Positions 53,780 through 64,000 of a DNA stretch of 64,000 nt are shown here, piece after piece; position 1 is the first letter of the stretch, and the number at the start of each line of letters is the position of its first letter. The notes under the pieces were generated by a model that saw only the letters and a list, made by a program, of their open reading frames with translations, searched no databases and was not told the origin of the DNA. Source of the DNA: Ophiosphaerella korrae (Eukaryota; Ascomycota; Dothideomycetes; Pleosporales; Phaeosphaeriaceae); NCBI GenBank assembly GCA_028456385.1, contig JALNQF010000005.1, forward strand, positions 62,001 through 126,000, given 5' to 3'. Position numbers and translations under genes: made by a program.

Positions 53780-54669
53780 TCAAACACCGAGACAATACCG
53801 GCGGCCTAGTCTACGCCTGTTTGCATTATAATTCCATCTCCTGGTCCATATTATAGTTCGATCAGGCCATCCGTTTGTATATGGCGCCAACTTTCCCTGC
53901 TTCGCAAGTCTCAACATGCTATCCAATACACTCTCCTTTGAGTACCCACATGCAACTAGCAGTGCTACCTCTAGATATGCTTCATCTTCAGCGTATAAAT
54001 TAAACCATTCCCCGTGTGCAGGTGACATGTACATATACTCATGACAGTAAACAGATGTCGATGCAGCATCACAAAAGCGTTGCATGAGCTCGTTGGGCGT
54101 AGGGCTGGGATTCTCAGAGATGTTGTCTAGGAGCGGACGAAGGGTAGATGCAATAGTGGTACAGTTCCGGATTCGGTTTACAATCCGTGGTGTCGCAAGC
54201 CTAGCCCGTCGATTTGATGCTAGGGAGCTGGAGGAATTATACATCGCTGACGCTAGGACGGACGTATGAAGGTTGGTACCAGTCTCCCACTTCAATGATG
54301 TCCGTATCAAGGTGAGCAATAGAGCAAGGCGAGGAACCTGCCCAAGCACGATATGTTGGTGTAATGAGCGCTGGACTTCTTTACTGAAACTACCTGGTAA
54401 TGATTAATGTGAAATCCTACAAAAATGGTGGTATGGAACTTACTGCATACACGTCTGACTTCCAGGATACTGAACAATTCACTACATTGCCAACGTGGAT
54501 CACCCAGTTGCATGACAACCATGTGGTCAATGATTTCGCCCCACAACTCAACTGGTAATGCACTGATACCATTGAGGGTTGAATCTGGAATAATTGACAA
54601 GTTCTTTTGAATCTCGGTTTTCCTCTGTGTTTTTCTCCGTTGCTCTTTGAGCTTCCTGATGATATTCAT
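53780..54669 (-). CDS. F-box-like protein of unknown target
   Basis: Two exons, 54444-54669 and 53780-54393, giving 279 aa. The 50 nt intron is GT-AG and phase 1 (TGCA|GTAAGT to CCAG|GTAGTT). After a basic head, the segment ISALPVELWGEIIDHM (about residues 33-48) through SILEVRRVCSSFSKEVQ matches the fungal F-box pattern (LPxELxxxI, then LRxVCxxF). F-box proteins recruit substrates to SCF ubiquitin ligases via Skp1. The remaining 200 residues have no leucine-rich or WD repeats that I can see; they contain RLALLLTLIRTSLKW and an aromatic-rich stretch YCHEYMYMSPAHGEWFNLYAEDE. A longer start at 54729 would add a hydrophobic N terminus; I prefer 54669 because the frame is then wholly hydrophilic ahead of the F-box. 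Confidence 0.62.
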
Positions 54670-54961
54670 CGCTGCTAGGCCACACAAAACCAAGGTTAGA
54701 AACACTCGTCCCTGTTGGCAAATGCGCATGTGCGACCAAATCTAGCCGCGTCGGGAAGTAGAGGGCATATATTTCGTGGGCGAGAGCATTTAAAAGAAGA
54801 AGCTGAATTGCTCGAATTTGGCTGCCTGATCTAACGCGTATCACATGCCAAGGCCGCCTACCTACGTTTGACGGCAACAAAGCACAGAGGTTCACAACAT
54901 TCTTTCTCGGGAGCTTTTCACAATATCGCTGTTGTTGTTTGCAATCTCAAGTACACGAATG

Positions 54962-55949
54962 TCATTTCTTCTTTTTGTCTGGGCCAACAGTACCTCTGAG
55001 TTTGTTTAACTTGAACTTGGAAGTGAAGTACCAATCAAAAACAGCAGTTGGCAGGTACGACCATGCGAGCCAAACAATCCAGCTCATCTTGCCCTCCCAT
55101 ATCCATCTCTGCTTTTTGAACAGACCATCGCCACCGAGGATCTGTCGTACGCAACTTGATGCATACTGCTTTGTGTCCATGCCGAGCTGCTGGCTAAATG
55201 TCAACCTTCTCTCGTACTCAGCAGCGACAGGCTGATTGTATGAGTCCGGTGGCAGCATGCGATGCGTGCTTGCTATGTTGGACTTGACGCCACCTGTCAC
55301 GACAGTCACGACGCGCACCCCAAGCGGCGCAAGCTCGACGCGAAGCGTGTCTGAGTAGGCGTGCAGGGCAGCTTTAGAGGCCGCATAGGTCGAGGCCCAA
55401 ACGTATGGCATGACACCCGCCAAGGAACCAGTCTGTACAATGGTGCCTTTTGCTTCGATCAGGAGAGGCGTGAACTCTTTGCACATGCGCATGACAGAGA
55501 AGACATTGGACTGAAACATGTCGTGTACCTCATCTTCATCGTAGTCAAGTGCTGGCACGACATAGTTGCGCCCAGCATTGTTATACAGAATGTCGAGCTT
55601 GCCATTGGTGATTTCGGTGACGCTATTGCGCAGTTCGCGGATTGATTCGTTGCTCGTGAGCTCGAGTGGCACGTAGGTAATGTTCGTGTGCGGTGACTTA
55701 TATTTGGACGGGTTACGAACAGTAGCCAGGACGTAGAACCCTAAATAGTTACCTAAGTCTAAACCAAGCACTACGTATCTCTATCTGCCTTACCCTTTGC
55801 AGCGAATTCTAAAGCGAGAAAGTGCCCAATTCCTCCTGGCGTACAGCTGCGGGTGTCATCAGCTTCAGTGTTCTTGGCGACAATCACAAGCTCGTCTAAT
55901 GGCAACCTCACCCTGTGATCAGCGCATATTTAGGAATTTGTGTAGGCAT
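54962..55949 (-). CDS. AYR1: Short-chain dehydrogenase like Ayr1 (1-acyl-DHAP reductase)
   Basis: Three exons: 55912-55949, 55794-55846 and 54962-55740, giving 289 aa. Joining the two short 5' exons yields MPTQIPKYALITGCTPGGIG, a full Rossmann cofactor motif (TGxxxGIG), which validates the joints. Other SDR marks are LDILYNNAG (about residues 80-88), GTIVQTGSLAG, and the catalytic YAASK (Tyr about 151), then VVTVVTGGVKSNI. The last 50 residues are hydrophobic and end in GPDKKKK, suggesting ER or lipid-droplet attachment as in yeast Ayr1, which reduces 1-acyl-dihydroxyacetone phosphate with NADPH. Related SDRs act on other lipids or triglycerides, so the exact substrate is inferred. It is divergent with the methyltransferase gene, with 345 bp between starts. 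Confidence 0.8.
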
Positions 55950-56294
55950 TTTGTGTTGCAGAAAACAGTTCTGTCGAGGAGCGACGACTTTTAGGAAGCT
56001 TCCTGACACTACGAGCATGCGCACGACTACCCACCCAGGGAGCCATGCCTCGGTCGGCTGAGCTTGCCCTATTGGCTCCCGCTACGTCACGTTGTTGATG
56101 GTGGCTCTGCTTCCTTTCCGCTTCGAGCCACGACCCGTCCAGCATTTCCTTCCAGGGTCGACTGGCTAGCGTGCGGGAACCATTATCAAGAGCTGAAGAC
56201 TCAGGATGTCTGCCTTCCTCCTCACTTCTACCCCCACTTTGGTCCTCATCACATACAATAGTCAACCTCACCAACCCCAGAGACCACCATAGAC
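55950..56294. promoter_or_regulatory. Divergent promoter between Ayr1-like reductase and methyltransferase genes
   Basis: 345 bp between opposite start codons. C/T-rich stretches near 56210-56290 precede the methyltransferase start. It must serve both genes. Confidence 0.5.
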
Positions 56295-57223
56295 ATGACT
56301 TTCTTATCATGGTTTTCAGAGCGAGTACCATTAATGTTGCGTCCGATTATACTTATTTTAACCGGTTTCTATAGTATGACTCTTGAGACGCTCCCGAAAC
56401 AAAATCCTAATATTCTATAGATTTTGTCATGACCATAATCGAGATAATTTTGGTGGAACGTCGACCTTTGAAGCTTCTTCAACTTAAGACAGTCCGCATG
56501 CAATCTTTTGCACGCTTGTGGAAGGCGAACGGCGAAATCATGTCCACTGAGCTTGCAGGACCTACTTCTGAATTGCTTTCCCGCTGCAAGGGTGTGGTTT
56601 TGGACATAGGCCCTGGTTCTGGAGAGGTATTGTCGCGGTTCAATCCGGATTTGATTACAGCGCTATACGGCGCAGAACCTGCTGCGGAACTTCATCCTGG
56701 TTTACTCCGAAATGCGGAAAAGAGGGGTTTCAAAAGCAATTTTCATCCCATGATTTGCGGTGGTGAGCCTGAAAGTCTGATTCCGGCACTGCATAAATCT
56801 GGCATATTACAGGTCAGTGGAAGGGGTGGATCAGCTGGAGATGGAGTTTTTGACGAAATCTGTTGCACCCGGGTCCTCTGCGGCGTGCCACACCCTGAGC
56901 AAACAATCAAGAGCTTGTATAGTCTCCTGAAGCCTGGGGGCCGGATGGTCATCTGCGAACATGTCGTCAATCCTTGGAGAACCGAAGGTAGAAAACTAGC
57001 CCGGCTCATGCAGGTGGTGTATACTTTCCTGGGCTGGCCATTCTTCATGGGCGGATGTGAGCTTCAGCGACACACAGTCGAGTATCTCAGCGATGGTGGC
57101 GAGTGGGATAAGTTTGAGTTGAGATATTTCGGGGTCGAGGATGCGCTCCCATGGGCTGTCGGAGAGTTGATCAAGAAGCACGGTTCCTTGGACAAGTCTT
57201 ACTCTGAGGAGGCCAAAGAGTGA
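56295..57223 (+). CDS. Membrane-anchored SAM-dependent methyltransferase (METTL7-like)
   Basis: Two exons, 56295-56373 and 56421-57223, giving 293 aa. The 47 nt intron (A|GTATGA to TATAG) is phase 1 and ends with a TATTCTATAG acceptor. Residues 14-38 (LMLRPIILILTGFYNFVM) form a membrane anchor. The methyltransferase fold follows: VVLDIGPGSGEVLSRF (motif I, about residues 77-92), ALYGAEPAAELHPGLL (acidic loop), FDEICCTRVLCGVPHP (motif II region) and LLKPGGRMVICEHVVNPW (motif III), ending with a GWPFFMGGCELQR segment. This order is typical of METTL7/class-I lipid-associated methyltransferases common in fungi. The methyl acceptor is unknown. Divergent expression with the Ayr1-like gene may link it to lipid metabolism, but that is inference. 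Confidence 0.78.
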
Positions 57224-57519
57224 TTTGGTAGATGAAATTTATTTACTGAGTAGGTAGGTCGTGCATTTCTACTGGTGGACTGGGAAAAGATCCTACACGA
57301 ATCTACACTTGAACTGAAACCTTCCTCATTAAGCAGGTTGAAGTGTTGACATTTTGTCCATCTGACTTGATCTCATGCGTTGCTCATTGGCTTGGAACAA
57401 AGGAGGTGTGGCAGGAACGATGTCGGGTGGAAGCGCTAAGCTCAAAGGAGATGTCCAGGGTCTAGTTCGCTCCAGAGCGATTTTCCGATTTGAGCCTTGG
57501 AGATAGCAATATACGCACC

Positions 57520-59365
57520 ATGGAGCGCATCACAGCCCGTTCAGAGGGCGATTTTCACACCCTACTGTATGGAAGTTTATGGATAGCTGCATTGAGCTTT
57601 ATCTGGCTGCTTTGTCGCGCTGATCCGGAGAAGGCGGTCAAGTACGTTGTCGAGTTGCCTGAGCAAGCAAAGCCAGGATGGAAGGGCGAAGTACTTGAGA
57701 AGCCGTCAATAAAAGTATGCGCAAGCCAGGCTGCCCTAGATACCATAAATTTACATGATACAGGTCTCCGGCTCTTCCCTCATACAATGCTATGCTCCGG
57801 CAACGGGCCAGTCACTTGGTCGCATCAACCCCTCTACAACAGAAGGAATCGACCGGGCTATCGCGAAAGCCAAAGCAGCCCAGGTCAAATGGGCACAGGC
57901 GAGCTTCTATCAGCGCCGTAAGGTGCTAAAGACAATGCTCAAGTTCATCCTCGAAAACCAGGAAGTGATTGCGAGGGTTGCGTGTCTAGACTCAGGCAAA
58001 ACCATGGTCGATGCCAGTCTGGGTGAGATCTTGGTAACAGTAGAAAAGCTGAGATGGACAATCAAGCATGGAGAGGAGAGTCTGAAGAGCGAAAGGAGGG
58101 ATACCAGCTTCCTGATGATGTACAAGTGGAACGAGGTCGTCTGCGAGCCGCTTGGCGTGGTTGCTGCTTGCGTGAGCTGGAACTACCCTCTTCACAACCT
58201 CATCAGCCCCGTTATCGCGTCTATTTTTGCCGGAAACGCCATCATAGTCAAAGGTTCCGAAGCCACCGCCTGGTCCTCGTCGTATTTCACATCCATCGCA
58301 ACCCGCGCCCTCGAAGCATGCGGACATCCTCCTGACATCGTCCAGTCTGTCGTCTGCTGGCCCGATGTTGCTGACCACCTTACCTCTCACCCAGACATAT
58401 CTCACATCACTTTTATTGGCTCTAGGCCTGTTGCGCATCATGTCTGCGCATCGGCCGCGAAGGCATTGACGCCCGTGTGCGTTGAGCTCGGTGGCAAAGA
58501 CCCAGCAATCATACTAGACGACCTGTCAAAGAGCGACTTCAAGCGCGTAGCCAGCATTTTAATGCGAGGCACCTTTCAATCGGCCGGCCAAAACTGCATT
58601 GGTCTTGAGCGCGTCATCGCTCTTCCAAACGTATACCAGCAGCTCATTGACTACCTCACTCCTAAGATCCAAGCGCTACGTCAAGGCTCCATTCTGAACA
58701 GCTCCGCAGGCACCAATATCGACGTCGGCGCATCCATCTCCGACGCCAGTTTCTCCAAGCTCGAAGCTCTGATCGAAGATGCAGTTAAGCACGGCGCACG
58801 TCTCCTAGTCGGCGGGAAACGCTACATTAACCCAGACTACCCCCAAGGCCACTACTTCGCACCCACCCTCATTGTCGACGTCACATCCGACATGGCCATT
58901 GCCCAAACCGAACTTTTCGCCCCCGTCTTCCTCATGATGCGCGCAAACTCCATCGACGAAGCCATTTCCATCGCAAATAGTACCATATTCGCACTCGGCG
59001 CCTCCGTCTACGGCTCTAACACATATGATCTCGAACGCGTGGTCCGCGATGTGCACGCAGGCATGGTTGCCGTCAACGACTTTGCCGTCTTCTACATGGT
59101 CCAGCTGCCTTTTGGCGGTAAGAAGGGAAGTGGCTATGGGCGATTTGCAGGAAAGGAAGGACTGAGGAGTTTGTGCAATCAGAAAAGTATTACGCGGGAT
59201 CGGTGGCCAGGTATTAAGACTTCGATTCCGGGGCCGATGGATATTCCGCTAAATGGAGAGGGTGCAATGACCAAGGCGTGGGCGTTTGCGCAGGGAATTG
59301 TGTGGTTAGGATATGGAGGGTGGACCGATTTTACAAAGGGATTGAAAGGCGTACTTGGTATGTGA
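57520..59365 (+). CDS. MSC7: Membrane-anchored aldehyde dehydrogenase, Msc7 type
   Basis: Two exons, 57520-57714 and 57764-59365, giving 598 aa. The intron is phase 0 (AAA|GTATGC to ACAG). Residues 15-34 (LLYGSLWIAALSFIWLLCRA) form an N-terminal signal anchor, a trait of fungal Msc7, an ER-associated member of the aldehyde dehydrogenase superfamily with no firmly known substrate. Catalytic features are intact: SWNYPLHNLISP, VKGSEATAWSS, FIGSRPV, ELGGKDPAI (Glu about 306), SAGQNCIG (Cys about 343) and ELFAPVF. FGGKKGSGYGRF lies near the C terminus. The gene's tail faces the glutamine-synthetase-like gene, with 97 bp between stop codons. The name comes from a yeast mutant with altered meiotic recombination; oxidation of long or medium aldehydes is inferred. 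Confidence 0.88.
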
Positions 59366-59462
59366 AGCGATGGGTGAACAGTATGGTATGGTATCATTGT
59401 AGGAGTAGTACATATACATAATATCCAACATTGGGTCAAGAGTAGATGATGCAACCAACATA

Positions 59463-61057
59463 CTAGACCGTTTCAATGTACCTTCTGACCTCCCAGTCTG
59501 TGACTGCTTCGTCCCACAGCCGAATCTCATGCTGTCGTGTACCACCAAAGTGGTTTACAAATTCATCTCCGAATACCTCCCGTGCTACGCTTTCCTTGCG
59601 CATGAATCGCTCCGTCGCCTCCTTTAGACTCTTCGCCAGTCTCTCGCCTTTGTCTGCCTCGCCACCCACATCCTCACCTTTCCCGAGCGGAGGTATGGCA
59701 ACCTCCATCTTCTTCTCGATGCCGCGCCAGCCGAGAGCGAGAATGGCGGCAAGCACAAAATGCGGATTTGTATCTGCTCCTGGGACACGTACTTCGAAGC
59801 GTGTTGCTTTTGCAGAAGCGGTGGGTGGGGCAATGAGACGGATGGATGCAGCGCGGTGTTCAAGGCCCCAGGACACGGTGACGGGTGCCCAGAAGTTCTC
59901 GACTAGTCTCTTGTAGCTGTTCACGTTAGGTGCGAGGATTGGCATGATATCTGGTAGTCCGTCTATCAGTCCAGCAAGGAACTGTCGTCCGAGGTCTGAT
60001 AGGAAGCGAATGTCTGGGTATTTTGCATCAGTATCTTCCGTCTCGCGAGCAAACAGATTTTTCTTCTCTTTATCGACGATAGAAATGTGCATGTGGCCGC
60101 TATTTCCGGGAAGACCTTCGCGAGGTTTCGCCATGAAGCAGGGTGTTATACCATGTTTGGAGCCGAGAGATTTGACCACAAGTTTGAAGAGAGAAGCCCT
60201 GTCTGCCATCTGAGAGATCTCGCCAAATTCGAGGGCCTATAATAATCAGTTTTCAGTTTCCCAAGCCTCTGACCAGAGTTGATGGGACATACTGCCTCAA
60301 ACACGCCAGGACCTGACTCTGTATGCCACCCCTCGATTCCACAATCAAATTTGGCGCATGTATCAAATATGCCATAGTAGTAGTCTTGATTGTGTACCGG
60401 TCGTGTTATGCTATATCCGAACATTCCCTCGGTGAGACTCGGTAGCGATGTGACAGGATTTTCGCGTAAAAAAGCAGCTGTACTTGACGTATTTCTCTCG
60501 GTTCCATCATGGGACTGAGGTGCACGGAACTGGTAGAACTCGTACTCAGCTATTCACACAACAAGATCAGCTTCCCAGAATGTCATATAGTATCTGCTCT
60601 CTGGAACCATCAGAGCTGATCACTCACCACCAGCCATGGCCCCATAGCCATTATCTTTTATCTTATCAACGGCCCTCTTTAATAGACCCCTTGGACATGC
60701 GCTCAAACTCTCCTTGGTGTCTGGGTCGTGGAAGCTGATGAGGAAAAAGGGCACGTTATCCTCCCAGGGTATGCGCCTGAAGCTTGACAGGTCAGGAATT
60801 GCAATCAGGTCGCGGTAGCCGTTCTCCTTGTTCGATATAGAGAGTTCGCGGAAGTATGTCTGGTCGTGCATGTCCCAGCCGAAAATGACGCTGCAGAAGC
60901 CAAAACCCTCCTTAGCGATGGAGAGGAACTTCTTCTTAGCCATGAGCTTGCCGCGCAGTATGCCATCGACGTCAATGCCGGCTACTTTGACTGCCAGGTC
61001 ATTCTTGAGGAGCCCTGGCAAGTGTTCAACAAGGATGGAGGAATCCTCGTTCGCCAT
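59463..61057 (-). CDS. Glutamine synthetase type I-like ligase (FluG/PuuA-like catalytic domain)
   Basis: Three exons: 60628-61057, 60293-60549 and 59463-60236, giving 486 aa. Introns are GT-AG with phases 1 and 0. Class I glutamine-synthetase motifs are present: N-terminal beta-grasp with GIDVDGILRGKLM, catalytic-site AEYEFYQF, GNSGHMHISI (His), NSYKRL, the ATP/phosphate loop EHRAASIRLIAP, and ADTNPHFVLAAILALG. The end VTDWEVRRYIETV is typical of FluG-type and gamma-glutamylpolyamine synthetases. These enzymes join glutamate to ammonia or to an amine using ATP. Eukaryotic housekeeping glutamine synthetase is a different, shorter type, so this is a specialised ligase. It lacks the FluG N-terminal amidohydrolase domain. 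Its neighbours, an aldehyde dehydrogenase and an SDR, favour a role in amine catabolism. Confidence 0.86.
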
Positions 61058-61957
61058 GATCGCAACCTTCCCAGAGCAAAAAGCGGTCTTTGTTCACTAC
61101 AGGGCTCGGTGAGGAGTATCAAGCCGTAGAAGGTGAAGATACCAGTCAAGGGAAGGGCAATCAGGATTCAGCGGCAGGCGGCTTGTGGTGAGCTCAGTTG
61201 TGACAGAAAGGAGCTTCGGCCAATGAAGTGAGGGGCATCGCATCCAAGCAGGGATGTAATGCCGAACACCTACATCATCGATGGAACAACAAGTACCCAC
61301 CCGCATGGCCTGCAGGTTCAAAGCTACACAGTGCGCCTCGCCTGAGGTGTTATCTTGGTTTTACCCATTGCCCATGCGACTCTGACCTTCCAATGCGATA
61401 TCGCCATGTATCTTCAGACTTCAGCTATCATGTGCCCTCAGCATGGATAGCGGGGTAGCCGGACAGCCTCCAGATGCAAGCAAGGTGGCTGCAGCTCCTT
61501 CGCCTATGGAGCCCAGCGAATCTGAAAGCATCGTGAAGCTGCGCCGCCGCTCTTTTTCGCCGTTTTGGAATGACTACCGCCAACACGATTCCTTATCAGG
61601 ACGATATCTTTCTATAACGTAGGGCCGATTTCGGAATCCTGTGACCATTATGCCACCGCCCGCGACTACCCCGTATCGCGTTTTGCCTTGACGTTGCTGT
61701 GCTTTATCTTCAACCAAGCTAGACTCTCTATCGAGTGGATTAAAAGTGCTTCTTATTACGGTAACACAGTGTATAGTGTTGTAAGTTCTTTGGCAAACCT
61801 TCCCCATTCACCGTCCACGAGCGGTGGTCATGACGATGGTCCCAGTAAATATTAGTCATATTTTCGATTCTTGATAAAACATTGCCTTTGGATCTGGGGC
61901 CATGCTCACGCTTCCACAGATATTTTCAAAGACTCATTCAACTTCAATAAACTGAAT
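61058..61957. promoter_or_regulatory. Divergent promoter between GS-like and SDR genes
   Basis: 900 bp between opposite start codons, large enough for two separate or one shared control region. TGCAG/CTGCAG-type and CATGGC-rich stretches occur near 61300-61490, but no factor site can be named. Confidence 0.5.
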
Positions 61958-63108
61958 ATGGGCCGTCTTGAGGGAAAGAACTGCATCATCACCGGCGGTG
62001 CTGGGTAAGTTTCAGTACATGTACCCCTCTGAAACTAGTCACCTTTTCTTATCCTTCATATTCCATAGCTATTTCTGGCAGTCTTTCGAATTTACGCTGG
62101 GCTTTAAGTGTTAGTCATGCGTCGCTTCTTATCGTTTCTCAGTTATGATGTTCATTGCATGTTCATTTAATAAATTTGCACTCGTTCCATGTTGAACACT
62201 CTTTGCACGCGATTATACCTACTATATAATCTAGATACCCCATCTAACATATTACAGTGGTATTGGTCTGGAGACAGCCGTCCTTTTCCTCCGCGAAGGT
62301 GCTAATGTCCTCCTCTCCGACATCTCCGGTCCCGCTCTTGAGAAGGCAATCACTAAATTAAAAGCTGTTGTTCCAGAAGCCAAAAGGATTGAAACTAAGA
62401 TCACCGATGTCTCCAAGGAAGTTGATGTGCAGGCCATGGTTGAGCATATGGATTCATGGGGCGGCGTTGATGTGCTTTTCAACAACGCTGGTATTATGCA
62501 TGCCAATGACGATGATGCTGTCAATACTCCAGAGAAGATCTGGGATCTCACGCAAGCAATCAATGTGAAGGGTGTATGGTTTGGCTCTAAGCATGCGGTA
62601 ATCAGCTTCAGGAAATACGGCAAAAAGAAGGGCAGCGTCATCAACACAGCAAGCGTCGTAGCGCTTGTAGGCAGTGCAACACCCCAGCTTGCATACACAG
62701 CAAGCAAGGGCGCAGTGTTGGCCATGACTAGAGAATTAGCCATGGTACATGCTAGAGAAGGCTTCCGATTCAACGCCCTCTGCCCAGCACCTTTGAAGTA
62801 AGTCTTCCGAACGATTGGTTCCATGGTCAGTAGATGCTAAGATTCACAGTACCCCTCTCCTCCAGGACTGGCTTGGAGATGACCAAGCCAAGCGCCATCG
62901 CCGTGAAGTTCACTTCCCGACTGGCCGTTTTGGCGAGGCAATCGAGCAGGCTCAGGGTGTTCTCTTTCTCGCCAGCGATGAGAGCAGCTTTGTCAACGGT
63001 ACGGACTTTGTGATTGACGGTGGTATGACAAGGTGCTACACTACGCCTGAGGGACCACCTACTGAGGCACCACGTAATAATGCCCACGACGACTATAAAG
63101 CTCATTAG
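61958..63108 (+). CDS. Classical short-chain dehydrogenase/reductase
   Basis: Three exons: 61958-62004, 62258-62797 and 62850-63108, giving 281 aa. The first intron is 253 nt, long for this window, and has a CATCTAACAT branch site before ATTACAG. Joined, it gives the cofactor motif ITGGAGGIGLETA (TGxxxGIG, about residues 12-20). NNAGIMHAND (about 94) and the catalytic triad region INTASVVAL, then YTASKGAVL (Tyr about 160), follow. The C terminus has SDESSFVNGTDFVIDGGMT, typical of classical SDRs with NAD(P)H. The substrate is unknown; secondary alcohols or sugar/quinone compounds are usual for this group. It is divergent with the GS-like ligase, suggesting co-regulation. Donors are GG|GTAAGT and AA|GTAAGT. 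Confidence 0.86.
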
Positions 63109-63709
63109 TTGCTCTCTAAGAATGTGAGAGGCGCCATGTCTTTCTAATTAATTAATCAATGGAATCCAAGGAGCCCAGGTAGTGTTTGATCGATTATAAG
63201 TACATTCTTAGAAATTTCGAATACAATTTTTTAGACAGCCTGTGAACTGTCTGCCATTTGGTGCATATTTTTTGTGCTTAGGTACGCTGTATACATTTTG
63301 TTACTTGGGCACACCTATGTGTGCAATGCATCACATCTGTACTGCGTATTTCAAACTGCAAGTTGAAATGACGTGATTTTTGGGATAGAAGAACTTAGTG
63401 TACCTAGCAACATCTCGACGATAAGTATGTAGCAAAGGGGCATGTAGGGACCGTCACCCGCACAATTCGCGACTTCTCGACTATGTGAGTAGGATTGAGA
63501 ATGTTGACACGGTAGGAATCAAGCCAATGATGCCAGTCTCCACGCATGCCTTTCGCCGGTCAACTTATCAATGAGCTCACACCTAGGAACGCGTTATTTT
63601 TAAACATGTATCATAATAATTCGATAATTTAGTCGAAAGGGTCGAGCCATTTCGGGTAGGCTGCTGGCGCATTAAACCCAATCATCACATGCATTCCCAA
63701 GAAGAATCT
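63109..63709. other. Convergent intergenic region
   Basis: About 600 bp, AT-rich (repeated TTAATTAATTAATC near 63146-63160 and AATTCGATAATTTAG near 63618). It holds the SDR 3' UTR and probably the end of the right-edge gene. No gene was recognised. Confidence 0.4.
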
Positions 63710-64000
63710 TCATTGATCATGATAGTGCCATTGTTTTGTGAGAAATCCTGATAAACCCATGATCGTTACAGGACCGGCATCCGGATGCTTCTTTGAGCCA
63801 TCATAGTCGGATAATAGCTGCCGATGCAGAGAAAGACGCTCGATAAACTCCACCGACCCAGTGCCAAATGTTCCCTTAGACCTCAGCAATCTCTCGCAGA
63901 CGACGGATCGTTGACCTTGTGGCGGCGGCAGCGGGAGTTCTATAAAGACGCTAGTTAGCATTGTCCATGCAAACATGCGCGCTATGGTAGTATTGATCTC
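63710..64000 (-). CDS. Open frame reaching the right edge, unrecognised (partial)
   Basis: The minus-strand frame is open from the window end (before residues INTTIARMFAWTMLTS) to a TGA at 63710-63712. An ATG lies at 63976, but the frame continues past it to the edge. Either this is the last exon of a gene starting beyond the window or an internal exon with a donor near 63756 (CCT|GTAACG). I see no catalytic or binding motif; the segment FIELPLPPPQGQ is Pro-rich and FIERLSLHRQLLSDYD is helical by composition. It may be non-coding. Confidence is low. Confidence 0.3.
   Translation of the reverse strand, partial: EINTTIARMFAWTMLTSVFIELPLPPPQGQRSVVCERLLRSKGTFGTGSVEFIERLSLHRQLLSDYDGSKKHPDAGPVTIMGLSGFLTKQWHYHDQ

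Noticed and set aside
1..64000. tRNA or rRNA genes
   Set aside because: I looked for T-loop patterns (GTTCRANNC with flanking complementarity) on both strands and found none convincing; a covariance-model scan would be needed for certainty.

Overview
This window looks like nuclear DNA from a filamentous ascomycete, most likely a dothideomycete (Pleosporales-like). Most genes are split by 45-60 nt introns with GT donors, internal CTAAC/CTGAC-type branch sites and YAG acceptors. The genes are typically fungal (Pls1-type tetraspanin, Mcm1, Dnf1, Sen1, Msc7, Trm44). The only transposon shows TGG-to-TAG stops consistent with repeat-induced point mutation (RIP). Species assignment is an inference; no database search was possible. 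All exon joints below were deduced by hand from splice signals, reading phase and expected family motifs.

Layout. 1-147: N-terminal end of an amino-acid permease (-). 2434-3252: MADS-box factor Mcm1 (-). 5192-6120: tetraspanin (+). 7276-9601: seven-exon Nse6/CANIN-like protein with a PIP-box-like N terminus (-). 11422-16251: Dnf1-type phospholipid flippase (+). 17007-23122: helicase Sen1 (+). 24554-26695: unrecognised disordered protein (+). 26730-28562: complete but dead 1833 bp pogo/Fot1-like element. Then come GNA1 (+), TRM44 (+), ribosomal eS10 (-) divergent with SDE2 (+), an M20 N-carbamoyl amidohydrolase with a probable GC-AG intron (+), an MFS transporter (+), a ferric-reductase-like metalloreductase (+), a small BLOC-1/CNL1-like coiled-coil protein (+), WASP/Las17 (-), 2-methylcitrate dehydratase (-), an F-box-like protein (-), an Ayr1-like reductase (-) divergent with a membrane-anchored methyltransferase (+), an Msc7-type aldehyde dehydrogenase (+), a type-I-like glutamine synthetase (-) divergent with an SDR (+), and an open frame running off the right edge (-).

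Working together. Most of the window is housekeeping: transcription (Mcm1, Sen1), membrane asymmetry (Dnf1), actin nucleation (Las17), UDP-GlcNAc supply (GNA1), tRNA modification (Trm44), splicing and genome stability (Sde2, Nse6-like), and propionyl-CoA disposal (methylcitrate dehydratase). The one stretch that looks like a metabolic module is 57520-63108, where an aldehyde dehydrogenase, a GS-like ligase and an SDR lie tail-to-tail and head-to-head. A gamma-glutamyl-amine (Puu-like) catabolic role is possible but unproven. The most distinctive observations are the RIP-like inactivation of the transposon, the GC-AG intron, the PIP-like motif on the Nse6-like protein, and the long low-complexity insert in the metalloreductase. 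I found no clearly new biological system, CRISPR array, tRNA or rRNA.
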